A stretch of 60,446 bases of DNA from assembly GCA_022340315.1 (NCBI GenBank), contig JAJDOD010000169.1:1-60446 (forward strand), read 5' to 3'. This document shows positions 20,864 through 29,823 of the stretch, piece after piece. The notes beneath the pieces were generated by a model, which saw nothing but the letters and a program-made list of their open reading frames with translations, was not told where the DNA came from and did no database searches. Numbering within the stretch: position 1 is the first letter of the stretch; each line of letters opens with the position of its first letter. The translations under genes and the position numbers were made by a program. The stretch is from Silicimonas sp. Lineage in GTDB: Bacteria; Pseudomonadota; Alphaproteobacteria; Rhodobacterales; Rhodobacteraceae.

Positions 20864-21526
20864 ATGAAAACCGTGATCTGTGATCTTGACGGCACGCTGG
20901 CCGATACCAGCGGCGACCTGATCGCGGCGGCAAACGCCTGCTTTGTTTCCGAAGGTTACAGCCCCGTTCTCGACGACCAAAAGGACATGTTGACCGCGTT
21001 CCACGGCGGTCGCGCCATGCTGCGTCTCGGCTATTCGCGCCTCGGTATCGACGACCAGGCGCGGATCGACGCTGCATACCCCGACCTCCTTGCCTATTAC
21101 GGCGATCATATCGACGTGAAAACAAAGCTTTACCCCGGCGTCACCGAAGCGCTCGGCGCCTTGCTCGATGACGGCTACAGGCTGGGCGTGTGCACCAACA
21201 AGCCCGCAGCACTGGCCGAAACCCTGCTTGAAAGGCTCGGCATCCGCCCGCTCTTCACCTCGATGATCGGCGCCGACACGCTGCCGGTCCGAAAACCCGA
21301 CCCCGAACCCTATTTCGCCTCTGTTCGTGAAGCCGGAGGCGATCCCGCCGCCTCGGTCCTGATCGGTGATACGGAAACGGACGTGAAAACCGCCCGCGCC
21401 GCTGGCGTTCCGGTGGCCCTGGTCGAGTTCGGACCAGAAGGCGCAAAGGTCGCCCGGCTCAACCCCGACGCCCTCTTGCCGGCCTATTCACAGCTTGGCA
21501 GGGTGGTTCGGGCACTGATCGGATAG
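20864..21526 (+). CDS. gph: Phosphoglycolate phosphatase-like HAD hydrolase
   Basis: A 220-residue HAD-superfamily phosphatase. The nucleophile motif is DLDGTLADT; CTNKPAALAETLL is motif II and GDTETDVKTARAAGV is motif IV. The size and cap match phosphoglycolate phosphatase, which removes the 2-phosphoglycolate formed in DNA repair or by Rubisco. Longer in-frame extensions upstream are antisense to glmU and rejected. The next gene starts 4 bp after the stop. Confidence 0.88.
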   Translation: MKTVICDLDGTLADTSGDLIAAANACFVSEGYSPVLDDQKDMLTAFHGGRAMLRLGYSRLGIDDQARIDAAYPDLLAYYGDHIDVKTKLYPGVTEALGALLDDGYRLGVCTNKPAALAETLLERLGIRPLFTSMIGADTLPVRKPDPEPYFASVREAGGDPAASVLIGDTETDVKTARAAGVPVALVEFGPEGAKVARLNPDALLPAYSQLGRVVRALIG

Positions 21527-21529
21527 ACC

Positions 21530-22711
21530 ATGCGGTTCAACGGAAACTTCACCCAGCAGGAACCCATCCCCGAGGATGGCATCGCCGCCGCTACGGCAGT
21601 GATGCAACACGGGCGGCTGCACCGCTACAACACCCGCGACGGCGAGGCGGGAGAAACCGCGCAACTCGAGGCCGAGTTCGCCGCCTTTACCGGCGCCCGC
21701 CACGCGCTTGCCGTCACCTCCGGCGGCTACGCACTCGGCACCGCGCTCAGGGCGCTTGAGGTCAAACCCGGCGAACCGGTCCTGACGAATGCCTTCACGT
21801 TGGCCCCTGTCCCCGGCGCCATTGCCGCTCTCGGTGCGCGCCCGGTCTTCGTCGAGATCACGGAAGCGCTGGTCATCGACCTCGACGATCTTGCGGCCAA
21901 GGCGGCGACGTCCGGCGCGCGCGTCCTGATGCTCAGCCACATGCGCGGCCACCAGCCCGACATGGCGGCGCTGATGCAGGTGGCGGAAGCCGCCGGTCTC
22001 ACGGTCGTCGAGGACTGCGCGCATACGATGGGCGGGTCCTCGGGCGGCGTCGTTTCCGGACGGCACGGCACCATCGCCTGCTACTCGACCCAGACCTACA
22101 AGCACCTCAATTCGGGCGAGGGCGGGTTTCTCATCACCGATGATCCCGACATCGCCGCCCGCGCCACGCTGCTTTCCGGCAGCTACATGCTCTACGCGCG
22201 CCACGGCGCCGGGCCGGATACGGCAGTTTTCGAACCCCACCGCGACCATACCCCCAACGTGTCGGGCCGCATGGACAACCTGCGCGCCGCCATCCTGCGC
22301 CCGCAACTCCGCCTTCTGCCCGAGCGCGTCGCGCGTTGGGCGGCGCTGCACGATGCGATGGAAGACGGCCTGCGCCATGCCAACTCGATCCACCTCATCC
22401 AGCGCGATCCGGGACTGGTGCGCGTCGGTTCGTCCTTCCAGTTCGCCATGCCCGAACGCCGCGCCGAATGGATCGCGGATTTCGTCTCGCGTTGCGCCGC
22501 GCGCGGGGTCGAACTCAAATGGTTCGGCGCCCCGCGCGCAGCGGGTTTCACCTCGACGCACCACCACTGGGCCTATGCCGGATCTGCGTCGCTGCCCCGG
22601 ACCGACCGCGTGCTCGCGGGTCTAATCGACATGCGCCTGCCGCTCACGTTCTCGACCGGCGATTGCGAAATCATTTCCACCATCATCCTCGAGGAAGCCG
22701 CCTCAGCCTGA
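21530..22711 (+). CDS. DegT/DnrJ/EryC1-family PLP aminotransferase
   Basis: A 393-residue sugar-aminotransferase-fold enzyme. The PLP lysine is Lys 191 in YKHLNSGEGGFL; TSGGYALGTALRAL and VVEDCAHTMGGSSGG are the cofactor-binding segments. Family members aminate keto-sugars or act as dehydratases in surface-polysaccharide or cofactor synthesis. No sugar genes surround it; only gph is upstream in the same orientation, 4 bp away. Substrate unknown. Confidence 0.87.
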   Translation: MRFNGNFTQQEPIPEDGIAAATAVMQHGRLHRYNTRDGEAGETAQLEAEFAAFTGARHALAVTSGGYALGTALRALEVKPGEPVLTNAFTLAPVPGAIAALGARPVFVEITEALVIDLDDLAAKAATSGARVLMLSHMRGHQPDMAALMQVAEAAGLTVVEDCAHTMGGSSGGVVSGRHGTIACYSTQTYKHLNSGEGGFLITDDPDIAARATLLSGSYMLYARHGAGPDTAVFEPHRDHTPNVSGRMDNLRAAILRPQLRLLPERVARWAALHDAMEDGLRHANSIHLIQRDPGLVRVGSSFQFAMPERRAEWIADFVSRCAARGVELKWFGAPRAAGFTSTHHHWAYAGSASLPRTDRVLAGLIDMRLPLTFSTGDCEIISTIILEEAASA

Positions 22712-22835
22712 ACGCGCGGTATTGCGGACAATTTGAATCGAACTTTCCTTCTTTCTGGTAAAAATATCCAATTCCACGCGGTCGCCCGCACCGCCGTTGG
22801 CGGATGTTGACCCGACGGCTGCGGCAAAGTAGCTA

Positions 22836-22853
22836 GGTGAACGAGTGTTCACC
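22836..22853. promoter_or_regulatory. Inverted-repeat operator candidate upstream of ivd
   Basis: GGTGAAC (22836-22842) and GTTCACC (22847-22853) form a perfect 7-bp inverted repeat with a 4-bp GAGT spacer, 18 bp before the ivd start. The spacing and near-palindromic form resemble operators of TetR-type regulators of fatty-acid or branched-chain catabolism. No regulator is encoded next to it. Confidence 0.5.
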
Positions 22854-22870
22854 GATTTGGGAGGAAACCG

Positions 22871-24034
22871 ATGTTCAGCGCATCCATGCGTTTCGATCTG
22901 GGCGAGGATATCGAGGCGCTGCGCGAGATGGTGCACCGCTGGGCGCAGGATCGGGTCCGGCCGATGGCCTCCCGGATCGACACCGAAAACACCTTTCCCC
23001 CGGAACTCTGGCCCGAGATGGGCGAGCTTGGGCTTCTCGGCATCACGGTGGGCGAGGAATACGGCGGCGCGGGGATGGGGTACCTTGCCCATGCCGTCGC
23101 CGTCGAGGAGATCGCCCGCGCAAGCGCCTCCGTTTCGCTGTCCTATGGGGCGCACTCCAACCTTTGCGTCAACCAGATCAAGCTGAACGGAACAGCCGAA
23201 CAAAAGGCGAAATACCTGCCTCGCCTGGTCTCGGGCGAACACGTGGGCGCGCTGGCGATGTCCGAGGCAGGGTCCGGCTCGGACGTGGTCTCGATGAAAC
23301 TGAAGGCCGAGAAGCGTAACGACCACTACCGCCTCAACGGCACAAAGTACTGGATCACCAACGGTCCCGATGCCGACACGCTTGTGGTCTACGCCAAGAC
23401 GGACCCGGACGCGGGCTCGAAGGGCATCACGGCCTTTCTCATCGAAAAACAGATGACCGGCTTCAGCACGTCGCCCCACTTCGACAAGCTCGGCATGCGC
23501 GGCTCGAACACTGCCGAGCTGATCTTCGACGACGTGGAAGTGCCCTTCGAAAACGTCCTCGGGCAGGAAGGGCGGGGCGTTGCGGTCCTGATGTCGGGGC
23601 TCGATTACGAACGCGTCGTCCTGGCGGCCATCGGTCCGGGGATCATCGCCTCCTGCCTCGACGAGATCATGCCCTACATGGCCGAGCGACGGCAATTCGG
23701 CAAACCTATCGGCTCGTTCCAGCTCATGCAGGGCAAGATCGCCGACATGTACACCGCCATGAATTCGGCGCGCGCCTATGTCTACGAGGTCGCCAAGGCC
23801 TGCGACCGGGGCGACGTCACGCGCCAGGACGCGGCGGCCTGCTGCCTCTACGCCTCCGAGGTCGCCATGCAACAGGCGCACCAGGCGGTGCAGGCGATGG
23901 GCGGGGCCGGCTTCATGAATGACCACCCGGTATCCCGGCTCTTCCGCGACGCCAAACTGATGGAGATCGGTGCCGGGACATCCGAAATCCGGCGCATGCT
24001 GATCGGTCGCGAGCTTATGGAAACAATGCGTTGA
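22871..24034 (+). CDS. ivd: Isovaleryl-CoA dehydrogenase
   Basis: A 387-residue acyl-CoA dehydrogenase using [18 protein letters not shown] and [15 protein letters not shown] bind FAD and substrate. Glu 247 in SGLDYERV sits where isovaleryl-CoA dehydrogenases place their catalytic base, unlike medium- or short-chain enzymes that use a C-terminal Glu. [21 protein letters not shown] is the C-terminal signature. It works in leucine degradation. The expected liu neighbours (carboxylase, hydratase, lyase) are not directly downstream. GGGAGG precedes the ATG. Confidence 0.92.
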   Translation: MFSASMRFDLGEDIEALREMVHRWAQDRVRPMASRIDTENTFPPELWPEMGELGLLGITVGEEYGGAGMGYLAHAVAVEEIARASASVSLSYGAHSNLCVNQIKLNGTAEQKAKYLPRLVSGEHVGALAMSEAGSGSDVVSMKLKAEKRNDHYRLNGTKYWITNGPDADTLVVYAKTDPDAGSKGITAFLIEKQMTGFSTSPHFDKLGMRGSNTAELIFDDVEVPFENVLGQEGRGVAVLMSGLDYERVVLAAIGPGIIASCLDEIMPYMAERRQFGKPIGSFQLMQGKIADMYTAMNSARAYVYEVAKACDRGDVTRQDAAACCLYASEVAMQQAHQAVQAMGGAGFMNDHPVSRLFRDAKLMEIGAGTSEIRRMLIGRELMETMR

Positions 24035-24096
24035 CGTGGCAATCGGTCTTGCCTGCGGCTCTGATCTTGTGTCTTTTGACAGCAGGGCTGGGCTGA

Positions 24097-24324
24097 ATGC
24101 CGGAGACGGATCTTCGAGACGACACCGGAATCGACATGATCGACGCTGCCGCGGTTCTTTCGGTGTCCGAGACGGGACGGCAAGAGAAATCGTCCCTCTT
24201 CGGCCATGTGCACCGGAACGAAGATGTATGTTTGGAAGTGAGTTACGCTATGGGGGATGTAAGGCGTGTGGAAATTTTCGATTCGAACGGCCGCCTGATG
24301 CGCAGCGTTCGTGCGGGTAACTGA
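24097..24324 (+). CDS. Possible small hypothetical protein
   Basis: A 75-residue open frame that ends 3 bp before the next gene. The C-terminal half (VRRVEIFDSNGRLMRSV) reads like protein, but GC at third positions is lower than in neighbours and the ribosome site is weak. No family recognised. Coding status is uncertain; transcription from ivd or a local promoter is possible. Confidence 0.38.
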   Translation: MPETDLRDDTGIDMIDAAAVLSVSETGRQEKSSLFGHVHRNEDVCLEVSYAMGDVRRVEIFDSNGRLMRSVRAGN

Positions 24325-24327
24325 GCC

Positions 24328-24816
24328 ATGCGCCTTTTCACCTGGGTCTTGCTCGTCGCATCCGCCGTCATCTGGGCCACAACGATGGTTCATGGCGATA
24401 CCCTCCATGATGAGGTCTTGTCCTGTTTCGACGAGGTGGACACGACCACCAACTGGAACACGTGCCTCGGGACCATGTTCGCGCCCTGCGCCAAAGTCGA
24501 GGTCGGCAGCGACGACCACATCGCCTGTCTCAAGCAACAGCGCGAGAGCTGGTTCGCCGCCAAGACAGGTGCGGAAGAGAAGGTCGTCTCCCGCCTCAGC
24601 GAAGACGGCATGGCGGAACTTTCGGGCCTGATGCTCGCCTGGCCGAAATTCGTCGAAGACAAGTGCAATGCCGTTGCCGAAAGCCGTGCCTCGATCAGCT
24701 TCGAGGCCGCCGCGCTCGGCTGCCAGATCTCTGAACTGGCGCTGATGACGAACGAGATGTCCGCCTGTCTCGAAGGCCGCTCGACCGAAGCCTATTGCCA
24801 GCTGCGGGACGAGTGA
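24328..24816 (+). CDS. LprI-like secreted protein
   Basis: A 162-residue protein with signal peptide MRLFTWVLLVASAVIWATTMVHG. The mature part has regularly spaced cysteines (SCF, NTC, APC, IAC, DKC, LGC, SAC, YC) and a W-x(3)-VEDKC-type helix, recalling the LprI/DUF1311 family of periplasmic proteins, some of which inhibit lysozymes. A paralogue lies at 26394. The stop overlaps the start of the acyl-CoA synthetase gene (GTGA). Confidence 0.65.
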   Translation: MRLFTWVLLVASAVIWATTMVHGDTLHDEVLSCFDEVDTTTNWNTCLGTMFAPCAKVEVGSDDHIACLKQQRESWFAAKTGAEEKVVSRLSEDGMAELSGLMLAWPKFVEDKCNAVAESRASISFEAAALGCQISELALMTNEMSACLEGRSTEAYCQLRDE

Positions 24817-26360
24817 GCGAGAGCCGCCAAACGCTCGGATTTTCAAGCGATTATGACGAGTTGCGCGCAGGGTTCTCATGGGGTCTTCCTCGCGAGTTGA
24901 ACATGGCCGCGCAATGTCTCGCCGGACCGGCGGACCGGGTCGCCATCGTCGATCTTTCCGGCGAGAGCCGTCGCGACATCACGACCAGCGGCCTCGATGC
25001 CATGTCGGCCCGTCTCGCGGGAGCGCTCGTGTCGCGCGGCGTCGCCCCCGGCGACCGTGTCGGCGTGCTGCGATCGCAGGACGCCTGGTGCGCCGCGGCG
25101 CATCTGGCGATCTGGCGCATTGGTGCGATCTCGGTCCCGCTCTTCAAGCTCTTCAAGTTCGAGGCACTGAAAACCCGCGTGACCGACGCCGGTTGCCGCT
25201 TCGCGGTCACCGACCGGCAGGGCGGGGATGCCCTTTCCGATCTCGCTGACCCCATCGTGCCGGAAACCGGTCTCGACGCCGACCCTGTAACTGGCATCGC
25301 CCGCACCGGCCCGGAAACGCCTGCCTGCCTGATCTACACCTCCGGCACCACCGGTTCGCCCAAAGGCGCGCTTCACGGTCACCGGATGCTCACCGGCCAT
25401 CTGCCGGGCGTCGAGATGAGTCACGACTTCCTCGGCCAGCCCGGCGACGTCCTCTGGACCCCCGCCGACTGGGCCTGGATCGGCGGTCTCTTCGATGTCC
25501 TGATGCCGGGCCTCGCGCTCGGTGTTCCCGTGGTCGCGGCGCGCATGGACAAATTCACGCCCGAGAGCTGCCTTCGGATCATCCGTCAAGCGCCTGTCAG
25601 GAATGTATTTTTCCCGCCCACAGCGCTCAGGATGCTGAAAGCCGCCGACGCCCGCATCCCTGGCCTCCGCTCGGTTGCCAGCGGCGGCGAGCCGCTCGGC
25701 GCCGAGATGCTGGCTTGGGGGCGCAAGGCGCTCGGCGTCACCATCAACGAATTCTACGGCCAGACCGAATGCAACATGGTCGCCAGTTCCAGTGCCGCGA
25801 TGTTCCCGCCGCACCCCGGCGCGATTGGTCGCGCGGTACCCGGCTTCAATGTCGCGGTCATCGACGAGGCGGGCAAGCCGACGGACGGTGAGGGCGATAT
25901 CGCGATCCGAAAGGGAGCGGCGTCGATGATGCTCGAATACTGGAGCAAGCCCACTGAAACAAAAGAGAAATTCCGAGGTGACTGGCTGGTGACCGGTGAC
26001 AGGGGCGTGATCGAAGACGGCTACATCCGCTTCGTCGGCCGCGAGGACGATGTCATCACTTCCGGCGGTTACCGCATCGGCCCTGCCGAGATCGAGGATT
26101 GCCTGCTCACTCATCCCGCCGTCGCTACCGTCGGCGTCGTGGGAAAGCCGGATCCGGTGCGGACCGAGATTGTCAAAGCCTATGTCGTCCTCAAGCCTCG
26201 CGCCGAGGCAACCGCCGACGAGTTGCAGGCATGGGTCAAGGACCGGCTGGCCGCCTATTCCTATCCGCGCGAAGTCGCGTTTCTCGACAGCCTGCCCATG
26301 ACCGTCACCGGCAAGGTGATCCGCAAGGACCTGAAAGCCCGGGCCGCCGCCGAAACCTAG
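24813..26360 (+). CDS. Acyl-CoA synthetase (AMP-binding family)
   Basis: A 515-residue enzyme activating a carboxylate with ATP and CoA. YTSGTTGSPKGALHGH is the P-loop motif, EFYGQTE the adenylation core, GYRIGPAEIED the hinge region and TVTGKVIRKDLK carries the C-terminal catalytic lysine. Overall it is most like medium-chain (ACSM) synthetases. GTG 24813 overlaps the stop of the LprI-like gene. The acyl substrate cannot be deduced; nearness to ivd hints at branched or medium-chain acids. Confidence 0.88.
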   Translation: MSESRQTLGFSSDYDELRAGFSWGLPRELNMAAQCLAGPADRVAIVDLSGESRRDITTSGLDAMSARLAGALVSRGVAPGDRVGVLRSQDAWCAAAHLAIWRIGAISVPLFKLFKFEALKTRVTDAGCRFAVTDRQGGDALSDLADPIVPETGLDADPVTGIARTGPETPACLIYTSGTTGSPKGALHGHRMLTGHLPGVEMSHDFLGQPGDVLWTPADWAWIGGLFDVLMPGLALGVPVVAARMDKFTPESCLRIIRQAPVRNVFFPPTALRMLKAADARIPGLRSVASGGEPLGAEMLAWGRKALGVTINEFYGQTECNMVASSSAAMFPPHPGAIGRAVPGFNVAVIDEAGKPTDGEGDIAIRKGAASMMLEYWSKPTETKEKFRGDWLVTGDRGVIEDGYIRFVGREDDVITSGGYRIGPAEIEDCLLTHPAVATVGVVGKPDPVRTEIVKAYVVLKPRAEATADELQAWVKDRLAAYSYPREVAFLDSLPMTVTGKVIRKDLKARAAAET

Positions 26361-26393
26361 CCGAGGCCTGTCCCGCTCCCTATATTGTGGAAA

Positions 26394-26909
26394 ATGAGAG
26401 CGAAATTCCTCAGTTTCCTTGGGCTTCTATGCCTTCCCGCGGCCGCGGCGGCAACCGAGCACGAGGTCGCGCTGTTCGGGTCGATTCTCGAGACCTGTTT
26501 TGGCGCTGCACCCGACATTGACGCACAGACCGCCTGCATCGGCCAGATGTCCACCACCTGCATGGACACCCAGGAGGGCGGGCACACCACGCTTGGCATG
26601 TCGTCCTGCCTGATGGCCGAGACACAGGTTTGGGACAAGCACCTCAACGCCGAATACCGCACCAGGATGTCCGAGCTGAAGGCGATGGACGCCGACGAGG
26701 CCGAGTATTTTCCCGAGTACGCCAGGCGCGCCGCAGCGCTGCGCGATGCGCAACGCGCCTGGATCGTCTTCCGCGATGCCGAATGCGGGCTCGACTATGC
26801 AATGTGGGGTTCCGGTTCGATGCGCAATATCGCAGGTGCCGATTGCCAGATGACCATGACCGCCGAGCGCGCCATCGCGTTGAAGAACCTGGGGAGCGAG
26901 ATGCGATGA
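26394..26909 (+). CDS. LprI-like secreted protein, second copy
   Basis: A 171-residue protein with a signal peptide (residues 1-20, ending AAAAA). It has paired cysteines (ETCF, TACIGQ, TTC, SSC, AECG, ADCQ) and the RDAQRAWIVFRDAEC segment typical of LprI/DUF1311 proteins. It is similar in plan to the protein at 24328, with an acyl-CoA synthetase between them. ATGA overlap couples it to the EcsC gene. Confidence 0.75.
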   Translation: MRAKFLSFLGLLCLPAAAAATEHEVALFGSILETCFGAAPDIDAQTACIGQMSTTCMDTQEGGHTTLGMSSCLMAETQVWDKHLNAEYRTRMSELKAMDADEAEYFPEYARRAAALRDAQRAWIVFRDAECGLDYAMWGSGSMRNIAGADCQMTMTAERAIALKNLGSEMR

Positions 26910-27703
26910 CCGATGTGATCGTTGTGCCCTACGTCGAGACCGTCTTGCGCGAACAAGACACGTACCGCGCGAAACCGCCCTCACTGCTGCCGCGTGCGGT
27001 GCGGTCCTTGGCGGGACCGTTCGACAAGCTCACCCACCACCTGATCCCGCCCGAGATAATCGAGGCCGCGATCCGTGGCGCCGACTGGGCGGCTTCAAAT
27101 TCCATCCGCAAGTCTACCATAAATCACGACTTTTCCGACCTCCAGGCCTGCGACGCTGCGGTACGGGACGTGCGCCGCTGGGCCTTGGGGTATGCCGTGA
27201 CCGGGGGCGGCGCGGCGGGCGCCTTCGGTGCCCTGGGGCTGGCGGTCGATGTGCCCGCCACCGTGGCGCTGGCACTTCGCACGACCCGCCTCGTCGGGCT
27301 GTCCTACGGGTTCGGCTCGGATACCGAGGCCGAGCGCACTTATATTCTCGACATTCTCCAATTGGCGGGCGCCAACAGCGCCCAGCAGCGCGCCGAGGCG
27401 TTCGAGCGTCTCGCCCGCGGCCGCGCAATGATGGACGCGGGCGACTGGAAGAAGATCGTCCGCCTCGCGGGCCAGACCACCGGCTCGGTCGCCGCGACCA
27501 AGCGCGTGGCCACCACGCTGGGTATCAATCTCTCGACCCGCAAGATGGCGCAGCTCGCACCCGTGATCGGAGCGGCAGTGGGGGCCGGCGTCAACGCCGC
27601 CTTCCAGAACGACGTGGCCGATGCCGCGCAGTTCGCCTACCGCGCCCGCTGGCTCGAGGTGAACGAGCGGATCGTTGACGGATCGTCCGTTGATGCCGGA
27701 TAG
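26906..27703 (+). CDS. EcsC-family protein
   Basis: A 265-residue protein with hydrophobic, glycine-rich helices (TGGGAAGAFGALGLAVDVPATVALALRTT) and a second such region near the C terminus. The VPATVALALRTTRLVGLSYGFG stretch is typical of EcsC-like proteins, associated with membranes; function unclear. It is translationally coupled to the LprI-like gene upstream and precedes nuoA by 82 bp, where a separate promoter is likely. Confidence 0.8.
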   Translation: MTDVIVVPYVETVLREQDTYRAKPPSLLPRAVRSLAGPFDKLTHHLIPPEIIEAAIRGADWAASNSIRKSTINHDFSDLQACDAAVRDVRRWALGYAVTGGGAAGAFGALGLAVDVPATVALALRTTRLVGLSYGFGSDTEAERTYILDILQLAGANSAQQRAEAFERLARGRAMMDAGDWKKIVRLAGQTTGSVAATKRVATTLGINLSTRKMAQLAPVIGAAVGAGVNAAFQNDVADAAQFAYRARWLEVNERIVDGSSVDAG

Positions 27704-27727
27704 CCGAAGCTGATCCCCCGGCCACCG

Positions 27728-27756
27728 TTGACCGCACGCAGCGGGCGCGCTACCAA
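27728..27756 (+). promoter_or_regulatory. Candidate promoter for the nuo operon
   Basis: TTGACC (27728-27733) and TACCAA (27751-27756) are 17 bp apart and about 30 bp before the nuoA ribosome site. The -10 element is weak. It is the only plausible promoter seen between the EcsC gene and nuoA. Confidence 0.35.
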
Positions 27757-27785
27757 GCCTTCGACTTCCAGCGACGAGGGCACCC

Positions 27786-28151
27786 GTGGACGACCTGCTC
27801 AGAGAATATCTGCCAATCATGATCTTCCTCGGCATCGCCGTGGGTCTCGGCATCGTTCTGATCCTTGCCGCAGTGATCGTGGCCCCCAACGACCCCGATC
27901 CCGAGAAGCTTTCCGCCTATGAATGCGGCTTCAACGCTTTTGACGATGCGCGGATGAAATTCGACGTCCGGTTCTACCTGGTCTCGATCCTGTTCATCAT
28001 CTTCGACCTCGAAATCGCGTTCCTCTTCCCCTGGGCCGTGGCCTTCGGCGACCTCAGCGATGTCGCCTTCTGGTCGATGATGGTGTTCCTTGTCGTGCTG
28101 ACCATCGGCTTTGCCTACGAATGGAAAAAAGGCGCGATGGACTGGGAGTAA
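27786..28151 (+). CDS. nuoA: NADH-quinone oxidoreductase subunit A
   Basis: A 121-residue membrane subunit of complex I with three hydrophobic helices. The loop [22 protein letters not shown] is the invariant NuoA/ND3 loop near the quinone site. It starts at GTG 27786 with GAGGG upstream. First gene of the nuo operon; nuoB follows after an unusual 330-bp gap. Confidence 0.97.
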   Translation: MDDLLREYLPIMIFLGIAVGLGIVLILAAVIVAPNDPDPEKLSAYECGFNAFDDARMKFDVRFYLVSILFIIFDLEIAFLFPWAVAFGDLSDVAFWSMMVFLVVLTIGFAYEWKKGAMDWE

Positions 28152-28481
28152 TCCCTTCCGGCACCTCAATCACCGATATTTTCCCGGAAATGGGCAGGCC
28201 GCCCACTTGCGAAGCGACCTGCCCGAGTTCAGCGGTGCCTGATGGGGTCGCGATTTAGGCGTGCCGCTGAACATTCGGTTTGTGTCATTCACGTTTGCTG
28301 GGCGAAAAAAGTTTCAAACGGGGCAATTTTTTTCCGCGCGCCCCCACCGGAAGACGCATACCCCCGAGGACACAGGAAAATATGCCCGGCTCCCATCGTT
28401 TGACAGGCGTCCATCCGATTGACCCCACCGGCCCTTGGGGTTAGGTCAAACCCAAGCGAATACGCAGGAGGCCAGGACCCA
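28152..28481. other. 330-bp structured gap between nuoA and nuoB
   Basis: No gene is seen. It holds GGGCAGG/CCTGCCC (28192-28198 and 28218-28224), with a mutually exclusive small stem TGGGC/GCCCA at 28191-28205, and a larger stem CAGCGG..GCCT / AGGC..CCGCTG (28230-28240 with 28257-28269). An A-rich then T-rich stretch near 28310-28335 follows, and an inverted repeat sits just before nuoB. The rest of the operon has gaps of at most about 210 bp. Confidence 0.55.
28434..28456. repeat. Inverted repeat just upstream of nuoB
   Basis: CTTGGG (28434-28439) and CCCAAG (28451-28456) are perfect inverted copies, with further TT/AA pairing inside and one mismatch. It ends 25 bp before the nuoB start, next to the GGAGG ribosome site, so it could be an operator or a translational control hairpin. 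Confidence 0.45.
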
Positions 28482-29015
28482 ATGGGCGTTGCCACGAATG
28501 CCAACACTGCGGGCGCGGACCTTGAGGTCTCGACCCGTGCCCTGAATGCGGAATTGCAGGACAAGGGCTTTCTCGTCACCTCGACCGACGACATCATCAA
28601 CTGGGCGCGCACCGGCTCGCTGCACTGGATGACGTTCGGCCTGGCCTGTTGCGCCGTCGAGATGATGCACACCGCGATGCCGCGCTACGACATGGAACGC
28701 TTCGGCACCGCGCCCCGTGCGTCTCCGCGCCAATCCGACTTGATGATCGTGGCGGGCACCCTGACCAACAAGATGGCCCCGGCACTCCGCAAGGTCTACG
28801 ACCAGATGCCCGAGCCCCGCTACGTGATCAGCATGGGCTCCTGCGCCAATGGCGGCGGCTACTACCACTACAGCTACTCGGTGGTGCGCGGATGCGACCG
28901 GATCGTGCCTGTGGATATCTACGTCCCCGGCTGCCCGCCAACCGCCGAAGCGCTGCTTTACGGCATCCTCCAGTTGCAGCGGAAGATCCGCCGCACCGGC
29001 ACCATTACCCGCTGA
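28482..29015 (+). CDS. nuoB: NADH-quinone oxidoreductase subunit B
   Basis: A 177-residue subunit that holds cluster N2, the last iron-sulfur centre before quinone. Ligands are the adjacent Cys 56 and 57 (ACCAVEM), Cys 121 (GSCANGGG) and Cys 151 (PGCPPT). ATG 28482 follows a CAGGAGG site; an in-frame extension upstream is not supported. Next gene is nuoC after 11 bp. Confidence 0.97.
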   Translation: MGVATNANTAGADLEVSTRALNAELQDKGFLVTSTDDIINWARTGSLHWMTFGLACCAVEMMHTAMPRYDMERFGTAPRASPRQSDLMIVAGTLTNKMAPALRKVYDQMPEPRYVISMGSCANGGGYYHYSYSVVRGCDRIVPVDIYVPGCPPTAEALLYGILQLQRKIRRTGTITR

Positions 29016-29026
29016 GGAGAGCGACC

Positions 29027-29641
29027 TTGTCCGAAGCCCTCGAAGAACTCGCCGCCCATATCGAGCTGAAGCGTCCCGACTGCGTGGTGTCGTGGGAGAT
29101 CGCGCATGGCGAGCTGACACTGAACGTCTCGCGCTCGTCGCTGGTCAGCTTCGTCGATTACCTGAAGTCCGACAGCAACTGCCAGTTCTCGACGCTCGTC
29201 GATATCACTGCCGTCGACTACCCGGCCCGCGACATGCGCTTCGACGTCGTCTACCACTTCCTCTCGATGTACCGGAACCAGCGCATTCGCCTGAAGGTCG
29301 CCGCGCGCGAGGACGATATCGTACCGTCGCTCGTCTCGGTTCATCCCTCGGCCAACTGGTTCGAGCGCGAAGTGTTCGACATGTTCGGTATCATCTTCTC
29401 GGGCCACCCCGACCTGCGCCGCATCCTCACCGACTACGGTTTCCGGGGCTATCCGTTGCGAAAGGACTTCCCCACCACTGGTTATACCGAAGTGCGCTAT
29501 GACGACGAGCAGAAGCGCGTTGTCTACGAACCCGTCAGCCTGGTGCAGGAATACCGCCAGTTCGACTTCATGAGCCCCTGGGAAGGCGCACAATACGTCC
29601 TGCCGGGCGACGACAAGGCTGAAGGCAAGGCCAAGGGATGA
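29027..29641 (+). CDS. nuoC: NADH-quinone oxidoreductase subunit C
   Basis: A 204-residue hydrophilic subunit. TTG 29027 is chosen as start because GAGGAGA lies 6 nt upstream and it yields the normal length. The 30-kDa-subunit signature ERE(V)FDMFGIIF and the [24 protein letters not shown] block are present. NuoC is separate from NuoD here, as in Paracoccus and mitochondria, not fused as in E. coli. Its end overlaps the next small gene. Confidence 0.96.
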   Translation: MSEALEELAAHIELKRPDCVVSWEIAHGELTLNVSRSSLVSFVDYLKSDSNCQFSTLVDITAVDYPARDMRFDVVYHFLSMYRNQRIRLKVAAREDDIVPSLVSVHPSANWFEREVFDMFGIIFSGHPDLRRILTDYGFRGYPLRKDFPTTGYTEVRYDDEQKRVVYEPVSLVQEYRQFDFMSPWEGAQYVLPGDDKAEGKAKG

Positions 29642-29823
29642 TGGGCGGCGGCCTCTTCTACTGGCTGATCGGCGCGCTGCTTCTGGGGGTCCCGCTCTGG
29701 AAACTTCTGCCGAGGGCCGGCATGTCGCCTTACCTCGCGTTGCTCAGTCTCGTGCCGGCACTTGGCATCGTGCTTCTCTGGATCGTCGCGTTCAAGGACG
29801 ATGTCGAAGGAAAAAGCGCATGA
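29638..29823 (+). CDS. Small two-helix membrane protein inside nuo operon
   Basis: A 61-residue protein with two hydrophobic stretches (about residues 6-24 and 31-52) and a charged end ([10 protein letters not shown]). It overlaps nuoC by ATGA and the sulfotransferase gene by ATGA, so it is co-translated with both. The overlaps and membrane nature suggest a small membrane-protein partner, but no family is recognised. Confidence 0.72.
   Translation: MMGGGLFYWLIGALLLGVPLWKLLPRAGMSPYLALLSLVPALGIVLLWIVAFKDDVEGKSA

Noticed and set aside
24036-24320. 94-codon frame overlapping the hypothetical gene after ivd
   Set aside because: Arg/Cys/Ser-rich composition typical of noncoding frame; the alternative frame at 24097 reads better and ends near the next start.
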